A stretch of DNA of 64,000 nucleotides, taken from Calliopsis andreniformis (taxonomy: Eukaryota; Arthropoda; Insecta; Hymenoptera; Andrenidae). Below are positions 40,701 through 52,411 of the stretch, one piece after another (the first letter of the stretch is position 1; each line of letters starts with the position of its first letter). The position numbers and the translations under genes are program-made. The notes below the pieces were generated by a model, which was not told the origin of the DNA, made no database searches, and saw only the letters and a list, made by a program, of their open reading frames with translations. Location: the NCBI RefSeq assembly GCF_051401765.1, contig NW_027480422.1, forward strand, positions 24,508,001 through 24,572,000, written 5' to 3'.

Positions 40701-42626
40701 CGTTCCGGGCAACCTAGGCTTCACCCTAGGGCGTTGCACCACCAGATCCAATAGTTAGGGCCTTAGAAGTCAACGCCCGAAGCATTAAGTACAATACAAA
40801 TACTACAGTTACTCCATCGTATAACAGGAATAATTACGACCAGTGTGAAAGTAATGGGCATTTCCACGTTCCGTGCTATCTAGGCTTCAACCTAGGGCGT
40901 TGCTCCACCAGGTCGAATAGTTGGCGCCTTAGAAAACAACACCAGACGCATAAAATACAATATCAATGCAACAGTTTTTCCATCGTATAAAAAGAATAAT
41001 TGCAAACAGTGTAAAAGTAATGGTCATTTCTACGTTTCGGGCAACATAGGCTGTACTCTTGAACGTTGCCCCATGAGATCGAATATCTAGGACCTTAGAA
41101 TACATCGCCAGAATCATAAAATGCAATAAAAATACAACAGTCTTACCATCGTATAAAACGAATAATTGCAACCAGTATGAAAGTTATTGCCATTTCTACG
41201 TTCCGGACAACCTAGGCTTCACCATAGGACGTTGCTCCACCAGATTCAATAGTCAGTGGCTTAGAAGTCAAGGCCCGAAGCATAAAATAGAATAAAAACG
41301 CAACAGTTTTTCCATCGTATAGCATGAATAATTGCAACCAGCGTGAAAGTAATGGCCATTTCTACGATCCGGGCAACCTAGGCTTCACTCGAGGGCGTTG
41401 CTCCACTACATCGAATAGCTACGGCCTTAGAAGTCAACGCCAGAAGCTTAAAATACAATATAAATACAGCAGCTTTTCCATCGTATAACAGGAATAATTG
41501 CAACCAGAGTGAAAGTCATGGTCATTTCTACGTTCCGGGCGACCAAGGCTTCACTCTGGGGCGTTGGTCCACCATATCGAAAAGTTACGGCCTAAGAAGT
41601 CAACGCCAGAAGCATAAAATACAAAATAAGTACAATAGTTTTTCCATCGTCTAAAACGAATAATTGCACGAGTGTAAAAGGTATGGTCATTTCTACGTTC
41701 CGGGCAACCTAGGCTTCACTTTAGGGCGTTGCGCCACCAGAACGGATAGTTAGGTCCTAAGAAGTCAACACCAGAAGCATAAAATACAATAAAAATACAG
41801 CAGTTTTTCCATCGCATAACAGGAGTAATTGAAACCCGTATGAAAGTGATGGTCATTTCTACGTTCCGGGCAACCTAGGCTTAACTTTAGGGCGTTGCTC
41901 CACCAGATCGGATAGTTAGGTCCTAAGAAGTCAACACCAGAAGCATAAAATACAATAAAAATACAGCAGTTTTTCCATCGCATAACAGGAGTAATTGAAA
42001 CCCGTATGAAAGTGATGGTCATTTCTACGTTCCGGGCAACCTAGGCTTCATCCTAGGGCGTTGTTCCACCACATCGAATAGCTACGGCCTTAGAAGTCAA
42101 CGCCAGAAGCATAAAAAACAATATAAATGCAACAGTTTTTCCATTGTATAAAACGAATAATTGCAACCAGTCTGAAAGTTATGGTCATTTCTACGATCCG
42201 GGCAACCTAGGCTTCACCCTAGGGCGTTGCTCCACCAGATCCAATACTTAGGGCCTCAGAAGTCAACGCCAGAAGCTTAAAATACATTAAAAATACAACA
42301 GTTTTTCCATCGTATGACAGGAATAATTGCAACCAGTGGGAAAGCAACAGACATTTCAACGTTCCGGGCAACCTAGGCTTCACTCTAGGGCGTTCCCCAC
42401 AAGACCGAATAGCTAGGACCTTAGAAGTGTTCGCCAGAAGCATAAAATAGAATCAAAATACACAGTTTTTCCATCGTATAACAGGAATAATTGCAACCAG
42501 TGTGAAAGTGATGGTCATCTCTACGTTCCGGGCAACCTAGGGTTCACTCTAGGGCGTTGCTCTACCAGATGGATGAGTTTGGGCCTTAGAAATTAACGCC
42601 AGAAGTTTAAAATACAAAAAAAATAC
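40701..42626 (+). repeat. Diverged monomers next to the orientation switch, left side
   Basis: About 12 monomers with many private changes and no long near-identical partner in the window. About 41,494-41,690 is a short relative of 40,004-40,210 (rare GGGCGACCAAGGCTTCAC). Two almost identical adjacent monomers span roughly 41,695-42,030: AAGTCAACACCAGAAGC occurs at 41,763 and 41,929, 166 bp apart, together with a rare GAAACCCGTATGAAAGTG. Short indels are frequent, for example CGTTCCCCACAAGACC near 42,391. Confidence 0.85.
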
Positions 42627-42675
42627 CAGTACCTTCACACTGGTTGCAATTATTCCTGTTATACGATGGAAAAAC
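42465..42675. other. Orientation switch of the satellite with perfect 42-bp inverted arms
   Basis: The last left-type monomer starts at 42,513 and reads normally to its position 114 (AAATAC, ending at 42,626). The inverted monomer can be followed backward to 42,625, which is its position 3. The two sides overlap by 2 bp (AC), with no filler. Bases 42,465-42,506 are the exact reverse complement of 42,634-42,675, giving 42-bp arms around a 127-bp middle. Beyond these, the arms continue imperfectly into both arrays. This is a direct breakpoint between two monomers joined in opposite orientation. The short overlap suggests end joining or template switching, but this is inferred from a single junction. 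Confidence 0.93.
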
Positions 42676-43300
42676 AGTTGTATGTTTATTGTATCTTATG
42701 CTTCGTCCGTTGACTTCTAAGGCCCTGGCTATTCGATCTGGTGGAGTAACGCTCTAGGGTGATGCCTAGGTTGCTCGAAACGTAGAAATGACCATTAGAT
42801 TGACACTCGTTGCATCAGTTCCTGTCATACGTCTCGCAAACCTGCGGTATTTATTTTTAATTTTAATATTCTGGCGTTGATTTCTAAGGCCCAAACTCAT
42901 CCATCTGGTGAAGCAACGCCCTAGAGTGAACCCTAGGTTGCCCGGAACGTAGAAATGACCATATCTTTCACGCTGGTTGCAATTATTCGTGTTATACAAT
43001 GGAAAAACTTCTGTATATATATTGTCTTTTATGCTTCCGGCGTTGACTTCTAATGCCCTAACTCTTCGATCTGGTGAAGCAATGCCTCAGAGTTAAGTCT
43101 AGGTTGCCCGGAACGTAGAAATGACCATTACTTTCACTCTGGTTGCAATTATTCATGCTATACGATGGAAAAACTGTTGTATTTTTACTATATTTTATGC
43201 TTCTGGCGTTGACTTCTAAGGTCCTAGCTATTCGATCTGGTTTGAGCAACGCCCCAGAGTGAAGCCTAGGTTGCCGGGAAATTAGAAATGACCGTTACTT
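42627..43300 (-). repeat. Diverged monomers next to the orientation switch, right side
   Basis: About four inverted monomers. The second is the most degenerate I noticed in the window: near 42,830-42,880 the usual TACGATGGAAAAACTG is replaced by TACGTCTCGCAAACCTGCGG, followed by an altered A/T run, while the flanking landmarks remain in register. The other monomers carry ordinary levels of change. Confidence 0.83.
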
Positions 43301-46300
43301 TCACACTGTTTGCAATAATTCATTTTATACGGCGGAAAAACTGTTTTATTTGTTTTGTATTTTATGCTTCTGGCGTTGACTTCTAAGGCCGTAGCTATTC
43401 GATGTGGTGGAGCAACGCGCTGGAGTGCAGCCTATTTTGCCCGGAACGTAGAAATGACCATTACTTTCACATTGGTTGCAATTATTCCTGTTATACAATG
43501 GAAAAACTGTTTTATTTATATAGTATTTTATGCATTTCGCGTTGACTTCTAAGGCCCTAACTATTCGATCTGTTGGAGCAACGCCCTAGAGTGAATCCTA
43601 GGTTGCCCGGAACGTAGAAATGACCATTACTTTCACTCTGGTTGCAATTATTCATGCTATACGATGGAAAAACTGTTGTATTTTTACTATATTTTATGCG
43701 TCTGGCGTTGTTTTCTAAGGCCCTAACTGTTCGATCTGGTGGAGCAACGCCCTAGAGTGAAGCCTAGGTTTCACGGAACATAGAAATGACCATTACTTTC
43801 ACTCTGGTTGCAATTATTCATGCTATACGATGGAAAAACTGTTGTATTTTTATTATATTTTATGCTTCTTGCGTTGTTTTCTAAGGCCCTAACTATTCGA
43901 CCTGCTGGAGCAACGCCCTATACTGAAGCATAGGCAGCACGGAACGTAGAAATGGCCATTGCTTTCACACAGGTTGCAATTATCCCTGTTATACGATGGT
44001 AAAACTGTTGTATTTTTATTTTGTATTTTATGCTTCTGGCGTTGACTTCTAAGGTCTTAGCTATTCGATATCGCGGGGCAACGCTCTAGAGTGAAGCCTA
44101 GGTTGCACGGAACGTAGAAATGACCATCACTTTCACACCGTTTGCAATTATTCCTGCTATACGACGGAAAAACTGTTGTATTTTTATTGTATTTCATGAT
44201 TCTGGCGTAGACTTCTAAGACCCTAGCTATTCGATCTGGTGGAGCAACGCCCTAGAGTGAAGCCTAGGTTGCCCGGAACTTAGAAATGACCGTTACTTTC
44301 ACACTGTTTGCAATTATTCATTTTATACTATGGAAAGACTGTTTTATATGTATTGTATTTTATGCTTCTGGCGTTGTCTTCTACGGCCCTAGCTATTCGA
44401 TCTGGTGGAGCAATGCCTCAGAGTTAAGTCTAGGTTGCCCGGAACGTAGAAATGCCCATTACTTTCACACTGGTTGCAATTATTCCTGTTATACGATGGA
44501 AAAACTGTTGTATTTTTATTGTATTTTATGCGTCTGGCGTTGTTTTCTAAGGCCCTAACTATTCCGTGTGGTGTAGCAGCGCCCTACAGTGAAGCCTAGG
44601 TTGCCCGGAACGTTGAAATGGCCATATCTTTCACGCTGGTTGCAATTATTCCTGTTATACAATGGAAAACTTCTGTATATATATTGTCTTTTATGCTTCC
44701 GGCGTTGACTTCTAAGGCCCTAACTCTTCGATCTGGTGAAGCAATGCCTCAGAGTTAAGTCTAGGTTGCCCGGAACGTAGAAATGGCCATTACTTTTACT
44801 CTGGTTGCAATTATTCATGCTATACGATGGAAAAACTGTTGTATTTTTATTATATTTTACGCTTCTGGCGTTGACTTCTAATGTCCTAGCTATTCGATCT
44901 GGTGGAGCATCGCCCTAGAGGGAAGCCTAGGTTGCCCGGAACTTAGAAATGACCGTTACTTTCACACTGTTTGCAATAATTCATTTTAAACGGTGGAAAA
45001 ACTGTTTTATTTGTATTGTATTTTATGCTTCTGGCGTTGACTTCGAAGGCCGTAGCTATTCGATGTGGTGGAGCAACGCGCTGGAGTGAAGCCTATTTTG
45101 CCCGGAACGTAGAAATGTCCATTACTTTCACATTGGTTGCAATTATTCCTGTTATACAATGGAAAAACTGTTTTATTTATATAGTCTTTTATGCCTCTGG
45201 CGTTGATTTCTAAGGCCCTAACTATTCGATCTGGTGGAGCAGCGCCCTAGAGTGAAGCCTAGGTTGCCCCGAACTGAGAAATGACCGTTACTTTCACACT
45301 GTTTGCAATTATTCATTTTATACGATGGAAAAACTGTTTTATTTATATTGTATTTTATGCTTCTGGCGTTGACTTCTAAGGCCCTAGCTATTCGATCTGG
45401 TGGAGCAATGCCTCAGAGTTAAGTCCAGGTTGCGCGGAACGTAGAAATGACCATTACTTTCACACTGGTTGCAATTATTCCTGTTATACGACGGAAAAAC
45501 TGTTGTATTTTTAATGCATTTTATGCGTCTGGCGTTGTTTTCTAAGGCCCTAACTATTCGATGTGGTGGAGCAACGCCCTAGAGTGAAGCCTAGGTTTCA
45601 CGGAACATAGAAATGGCCATTACCTTCACACAGGTTGCAATTATTCCTGTTATACGATGGGAAAACTGTTGTATTTTTATTTTATTTTATGCTTCTGGAG
45701 TTGACTTCTAAGGGCCTAGCTTTACGATCTGGTGGAGCAACGACCTGGAATGAAGCCTAGGTTGCCCGAAGTGTAGAAATGACCATTACTTTCACTCTGG
45801 TTGCAATTATACATGCTATACGATGGAAAAACTGTTGTATTTTTATTATATTTTATGCTCCTGCCGTTGTTTTCTAAGGCCCTAACTATTCGACCTGCTC
45901 GAGCAACGCCCCAGACTGAAGCCTAGGCAGCACGGAACGTAGAAATGGCCATTGCTTTCACACAGGTTGCAATTATCCCTGTTATACGATGGTAAAACTG
46001 TTGTATTTTTATTTTGCATTTTATGCTTCTGGCGTTGACTTCTAAGGTCTTAGCTTTTCGATATCGCGGGGCAACGTCCAAGAGTGAAGCCTATGCTGCC
46101 CGGAACGTAGAAATGACCATTACTTTCACTCTGGTTGCAATTATTCCTGTTATACGATGGAAAAACTTTAGTATTTTTATTTTATTTTAGGCTTCTGGCG
46201 TTGACTTCCAAGGCCCTAACTATTCGATCTGGTGGACCAACGCCCTAGAGTGAAGCCTAGGTTGCACGGAACGTAGAAATGGCAATTATATTCACACACG

Positions 46301-48924
46301 TTGCAATTATTCCTGTTATACGATGGAAAAACTGTTGTACTTTTATTGTATTTTGTGCGTCTGGCGTTGCTTTCTAATACCCTAACTATTCGACATGGTG
46401 GTGCAACGCCCTAGAGTTAAGCCTAGGTTGCACGCAACGTAGAAATGACCATCACATTCACACTGGTTGCAATTATTCATTTTATACTATGGAAAGACTG
46501 TTTTATATGTATTGTATTTTATGCTTCTGGCGTTGTCTTCTACGGCCCTAGCTATTCGATCTGGTGGAGCAATGCCTCAGAGTTAAGTCTAGGTTGCCCG
46601 GAACGTAGAAATGCCCATTACTTTCACACTGGTTGCAATTATTCCTGTTATACGATGGAAAAACTGTTGTATTTTTATTGTATTTTATGCGTCTGGCGTT
46701 GTTTTCTAAGGCCCTAACTATTCCGTGTGGTGTAGCAGCGCCCTACAGTGAAGCCTAGGTTGCCCGGAACGTAGAAATGGCCGTTACTTTCACACTGTTT
46801 GCAATAATTCATTTTAAACGGTGGAAAAACTGTTTTATTTGTATTGTATTTTATGCTTCTGGCGTTGACTTCGAAGGCCGTAGCTATTCGATGTGGTGGA
46901 GCAACGCGCTGGAGTGAAGCCTATTTTGCCCGGAACGTAGAAATGTCCATTACTTTCACATTGGTTGCAATAATTCATTTTAAACGGTGGAAAAACTGTT
47001 TTATTTGTATTGTATTTTATGCTTCTGGCGTTGACTTCGAAGGCCGTAGCTATTCGATGTGGTGGAGCAACGCGCTGGAGTGAAGCCTATTTTGCCCGGA
47101 ACGTAGAAATGTCCATTACTTTCACATTGGTTGCAGTTATTCCTGTTATACAATGGAAAAACTGTTTTATTTATATAGTCTTTTATGCCTCTGGCGTTGA
47201 TTTCTAAGGCCCTAACTATTCGATCTGGTGGAGCAGCGCCCTAGAGTGAAGCCTAGGTTGCCCCGAACTGAGAAATGACCGTTACTTTCACACTGTTTGC
47301 AATTATTCATTTTATACGATGGAAAAACTGTTTTATTTATATTGTATTTTATGCTTCTGGCGTTGACTTCTAAGGCCCTAGCTATTCGATCTGGTGGAGC
47401 AATGCCTCAGAGTTAAGTCCAGGTTGCGCGGAACGTAGAAATGACCATTACTTTCACACTGGTTGCAATTATTCCTGTTATACGATGGAAAAACTGTTGT
47501 ATTTTTATTATATTTTATGCTTCTGGCGTTGACTTCTAAGGTCCTAGCTATTCGATCTGGCGGAGCAACGCCCTAGAGTAAAGCCTAGGTTGCCCGGAAC
47601 TTAGAAATGACCGTTACTTTCACACTGTTTGCAATAATTCATTTTATACGGTGGAAAAACTGTTTTATTTGTATTGTATTTTATGCTTCTGGCGTTGACT
47701 TCGAAGGCCGTAGCTATTCGATGTGGTGGAGCAACGCGCTGGAGTGAAGCCTATTTTGCCCGGAACGTAGAAATGACCATTACTTTCACATTGGTTGCAA
47801 TTATTCCTGTTATACAATGGAAAAACTGTTTTATTTATATAGCATTTTATGCCTCTGGCGTTGACTTCTAAGGCCCTAACTATTCGATCTGGTGGAGCAA
47901 CGCCCTAGAGTGAAGCCTAGGTTTCCCCGAACTTAGAAATGACCGTTACTTTCACACTGCTTGCAATTATTCATTTTATACGATGGAAAAACTGTTTTAT
48001 TTATATTGTATTTTATGCTTCTGGCGTTGACTTCTAAGGCCCTAGCTATTCGATCTGGTGGAGGAATGCCTCAGAGTCAAGTCTAGGTTGCGTGGAACGT
48101 AGAAATGGCCATTACTTTCACACTGGTTGCAATTATTCCTGTTATACGGTGGAAAAACTGTTGTATTTTTAATGTATTTTATGATTCTGGCGTTGTTTTC
48201 TAAGGCCCTAACTATTCGACCTGCTGGAGCAACGCCCTAGACTGAAGCCTAGGCAGCTCGGGACGTAGAAATGTCCATTGCTTTCATACAGGTTGCAATT
48301 ATCCCTGTTATACGATGGTAAAACTGTTGTATTTTTATTTTGTATTTTATGCTTCTGGCGTTGACTTCTAAGGTCTTAGCTATTCGATATCGCGGGGCAA
48401 CGTCCAAGAGTGAAGCCTATGCTGCCCGGAACGTAGAAATGACCATTACTTTCACTCTGGTTGCAATTATTCCTGTTATACGATGGAAAAACTGTAGTAT
48501 TTTTATTTTATTTTATGCTTCTGGCGTTGACTTCTAAGGCCCTAACTATTCGATATGGTGGACCAACGCCCTAGAGTGAAGCCTAGGTTTCACGTAACGT
48601 AGAAATGGCCATTACCTTCACACAGGTTGCAATTATTCCTGTTATACGATGGGAAAACTGTTGTATTTTTATTTTATTTTATGCTTCTGGCGTTGACTTC
48701 TAAGGCCCTGGCTATTCGATCTGGTGGAGCAACGCCCTAGAGTGAAGCCTAGGTTGCCCGGAACTTAGAAATGACCGTTACTTTCACACTGTTTGCAAAA
48801 ATTCATTTTATACGTTGGAAAAACTGTTTTATTTCTATTGTATTTTATGCTTCTGCCGTTGACTTCTAAGGCCGTAGCTATTCGATGTGGTGGAGCAACG
48901 CGCTGGAGTGAAGCCTATTTTGCC
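43301..48924 (-). repeat. Right-arm cluster with anchor monomer and dense rearrangement
   Basis: About 34 inverted monomers. 44,286-44,600 matches 46,445-46,759 (+2,159). 45,016-45,490 matches 47,010-47,490 (+1,994), and the monomer near 45,016 is also seen at 47,674 (+2,658) and, more changed, at 43,355. 45,890-46,230 matches 48,216-48,556 (+2,326). A monomer with TTCGATATCGCGGGGCAACG recurs, with GATATC starting at 44,067, 46,060 and 48,386. The changing offsets show many exchanges of different size superimposed on one another. Confidence 0.83.
46784..47115 (-). repeat. Single monomer copied in place, two adjacent identical-looking copies
   Basis: The monomer with TTCATTTTAAACGGTGG, GGCGTTGACTTCGAAGGCC and ATGTGGTGGAGCAACGCGC occurs at about 46,784-46,949 and again, apparently unchanged, at 46,950-47,115. 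A single similar copy lies near 44,965-45,130. Adjacent copies of one monomer, where the neighbours differ strongly, are the smallest class of tandem duplication in the window. Confidence 0.85.
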
Positions 48925-50190
48925 CGGAACGTAAAAATGACCATAACTTTCACACTGTGTTCAATTATACATATTATACGATGCGAAAACTGTTGTATTT
49001 ATATTGTATTTCATGCTTCTGGCGTTGTCTTCTTGGGCCCTAACTATTCGATCTGGTGTAGCAACGCCCCAGAGTGAATCCCAGGTTGCCGGAACGTAGA
49101 AATGACCGTTACCTTCACACTGATTGCAATTACTCATTCTATACGATGGAAAAACTGTTGTATTTTTATTGTATTTTATGCTCCGGGCGTAGACTTCTAA
49201 GGCCCTAGCTATTCGACCTGGCGGAGCAACGCCCTAGATTGAAGCCTAGCTTGCCCGGAACGTAGAAATGACTCTCACTTTCACACTGGATGCAATTATT
49301 CATTTTATACATTGGAAAAACTGTTGCATTTTTATTATATTTTATGCTCCAGGCGTAGACTTCTAAGACCCTGGCTATTCGATCTGGTGGAGCAACATCC
49401 AACATTGAATCCTAGGTTGCCCGGAACGTAGAAATGACTATCACTTTCACACTGGTTGCAATTATTCGTGTTATACGATGGAAAAACCGTTGCATTATCA
49501 ATGTATTTTATGCTTCGGGCGTTGACTTCTAAGGCCCTAACTATTCGATCTAGTGGATCAACGCCCTAGAGTCAAGCCTAGGTTGCCCGGAACGTAGAAA
49601 TGACCATAACTTTCACACTGGTTGCAATTATTCGTTTTATACGATGGAAAAACTGTTGTATTTATGTTGTATTTTATGCTCTTGGCGTTGACTTCTTAGG
49701 CCCTAACTATACGATCTGGTGGAACAACGCCCTAAAGTGAAGCCTAGGTTGCCCGGAACGTAGAAATGGCCATCACTTTCACACTGGATGCAATTATTCG
49801 TTTTATACGATGGAAAAACTGTTGTATCTATATTGTGTTTTATGCTTCTGGCGTTGACTTCTTAGGCCCTAACTATTCGATCTGGTGGAGCAACGCCCTA
49901 GAGTGCAGCCTGGGTTGCCCGGAGCGTAGAAATGACCAGTACTATCACACTGGTTGCAGTCATTCCAGTTATACTGTGGAAAAACTGTTGTATTTTTATT
50001 GTATTTTATCCTTCTGGCGTTGACTTCTAAGGCCGTAGCTATTCGATGAGGTGGAACAACTCCCTAGAGTGCAGGCTAGGTTGCACGGAACGTAGAAATG
50101 ACCATAACTTTCACACTGGTTGCAATTATTCGTTTTATACGATGGAAAAACTATTGCATTTATTTTGTATTTTATGCTTCTGGCGTTGAC
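48925..50190 (-). repeat. 1.27-kb block, copy 1 of a pair 8,466 bp apart
   Basis: This block matches 57,391-58,656 at exactly 51 monomer lengths. It starts at CGTAAAAATGACCATAAC near 48,930, with TGTGTTCAATTATACATATT and CATGGAAAAACCGTTGC-like variants in the same order in both copies. It ends near CTATTGCATTTATTTTG, after which the copies differ (TTCTTATGCC here, TTCTAAGGCC there). A handful of substitutions separate the two. Confidence 0.85.
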
Positions 50191-52035
50191 TTCTTATGCC
50201 CTAACTAGACAATGTGGTGGACCGACGCCCTAGAGTGAAGCCTAGGTTGCCCGGAACGTAGAAATGACGATAACTTTCACACTGGTTGCTATTATTCCTG
50301 TTATACGATGGAAAAACTGTTGTATTTTTATTGTATTTTATGCTCCGGGCGTAGACTTCTAAGGCCCTAGCTATTCGATCTGGTGGAGCGACTCCCTAGA
50401 GTGAAGCCTAGGTTGCCCGGAACGTAGAAATGACGATAACTTTCACACTGGTTGCAATTATTCCTGTTATACGATGGAAAAACTGTTGTATTTGTATTGT
50501 ATTTTATGCTTCTGGCGTTGTTTTCTAAGGCCCTAGCTATTCGATCTGGTGGAGCAACGACCTGGAGTGAAGCGTAGGTTGCCCGAAGCGTAGAAATGAC
50601 CATTACTTTCACTCTGGTTGCAATTATTCATGCTATACGATGGAAAAACTGTTGTATTTTTATTATATTTTATGCTTCTGGCGTTGTTTTCTAAGGCCCT
50701 AACTATTCGACCTGCTGGAGCAACGCCCTAGACTGAAGCATAGGCAGCACGGAACGTAGAAATGGCCATTGCTTTCACACAGGTTGCAATTATCCCTGTT
50801 ATACGATGGTAAAACTGTTGTATTTTTATTTTGTATTTTATGCTTCTGGCGTTGACTTCTAAGGTCTTAGCTATTCGATATCGCGGGGCAACGCCCTAGA
50901 GTGAAGCCTAGGTTGCACGGAACGTAGAAATGACCATCACTTTCACACTGTTTGCAATGATTCATATTATACGATGGAAAAACTGTTGCAATTATTTTGT
51001 ATTTTATGCTTCTGGCGTTGACTTCTTATGCGCTAACTATTCGATCTGGTGGACCATCGCCCTAGAGTGAAGCCTAGGTTACCCGGAACGTATAAATGAC
51101 CATTACCTTCACACTGGTTGCAGTTATTCCTGTTATACGATGGAAATACTGTTGTATTTTTATTGTATTATATGCTTCTGGCGTTGAATTCTAAGTCCCT
51201 AGCTATTCGATCTGGTGGAGCAACGGCCTAGAGTGAAGCCTAGGTTGCCCGGTACGTAGAAATGACCATTACTTTCACACTGGTTGCAATTACTCCTGTT
51301 ATACGATGGAAAAACTGTTGTACCTTTATTGCATTTTATGCTTCGGGCGTTGGCTTCTAAGCCCCTAACTGTTGGATCTGGTGGAGCAACGCCCTAGAGT
51401 GAAGGCTAGGATGCCCGGAACGAAGAAATGGCCATTACTATCACACTGGATGCAATTATTCCTGTTATACGATGAAGGATCTATTGTATCTTTACTGTAT
51501 TTTATGCTTCGGACGTTGACTTCTAAGGCCCTAACTATTCGATCTGGTGGAGCATCGCGCTAGAGTAAAGCCTAGGATGCCCGGAACGTAGAAATGACCA
51601 TAACTTTAACACTGGTTGAAATTATTCGTTTTATACGATGGAAAAACTGATGAATTTATTTTGTATTTTCTGCTTCTGGCGTTGACTTCATAGGCCCTTA
51701 GTATTCGGTCTGGTGGACCAACGCCCCAGAGTGAAGCCTAGGTTGCCCGGAACGTAGAAATGACCATTACATTCACACTGTTTTCAATTATTCATATTAT
51801 ACGACGCAAAAACTGTTGTATTTATATTGTATTTTATGCTTCTGGCGTTGTCTTCTTGGGCCCTAACTATTCGATCTGGTGTAGCAACGCCCCAGAGTGA
51901 ATCCTAGGTTGTCGGAACGTAGAAATGACCATTACCTTCACACTGATTGCAATTATTCATTCTATACGATGGAAAAGCTATTGTATTTTTATTGTATTTT
52001 ATGCTCCGGGCGTAGACTTCTAAGGCCCTAGCTAT
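49921..52035 (-). repeat. Right-arm HOR, first copy
   Basis: This copy matches 52,412-54,692. The offset is 2,491 bp (15 monomers plus one base) from GGAGCGTAGAAATGACC at 49,921 to about 50,530. It is 2,657 bp (16 monomers plus one base) from there to about 52,035. The change arises because the second copy contains one extra monomer near 53,020-53,190. It contains the GATATCGCGGGG anchor at 50,877 and a rare monomer with CGATGAAGGATCTATTG near 51,470. Confidence 0.86.
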
Positions 52036-52411
52036 TCGACGTGGTGGAGCAACGCCCTACAGTGAAGCCTAGGTTGCCCGGAACGTAGAATTCGCCATTA
52101 CTATCACACTGGATGCAATTATTCCTGTTATACGATGGAAGATCTGTTGTATCTTTACTGTATTTTATGCTTCGGGCGTTGACTTCTAAGGCCCTAACTA
52201 TTCGATCTGGTGGGACAACGTCCAGGAGTGAAGTCTATGTTGAGCGGAACGTAGAAATGACCATTAGTTTCACACTGGTTGCAATTATTCCTTTTATAGG
52301 ATGGAAAATCTGTTGTAACTTTATTTTACTTTATGATCCTGGCGTTGACTTCTTAGGCCCTAGCTATTCGATCTGGTGGAGCAACGACCTGGAGTGAAGC
52401 CTAGGTTGCAC
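52036..52411 (-). repeat. Monomers between the two right-arm HOR copies
   Basis: About two and a quarter monomers separate the copies. Part of this stretch, with GGGACAACGTCCAGGAG, TTGAGCGGAACG and CTTTATGATCCTGGCG, has a close relative at about 59,340-59,530 (7,136 bp away), which points to shuffling across the right arm. Confidence 0.8.

Larger units (their letters stand above)
1..42626 (+). repeat. Left satellite array, 166-bp monomer, about 257 copies in one orientation
   Basis: The marker GGTCATTTCTACGTTCC begins at 33, 198, 364, 530, 696, 862 and 1028, then at 166-bp steps along the whole region; the single 165-bp step comes from one lost G in the CCGGGC run near 50. Every monomer carries the same order of landmarks: CCTAGG, GGCGTTGCTCCACC, GATCGAATAG, CAACGCC, the ATAAAATACAAT stretch, TTTTTCCATCGTATAA and GCAACCAGTGTGAAAG. 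Neighbouring monomers differ at many sites, while some monomers several kb apart are almost identical, so the real units of amplification are multi-monomer blocks, listed separately. No other class of sequence interrupts the array. The length is close to that of many nucleosome-sized centromeric satellites; a centromeric role is inferred only. Confidence 0.97.

Noticed and set aside
42465..42675. Transposon terminal inverted repeats at the orientation switch
   Set aside because: The 42-bp arms are ordinary satellite monomer sequence in opposite orientation, with no target-site duplication or non-satellite interior.
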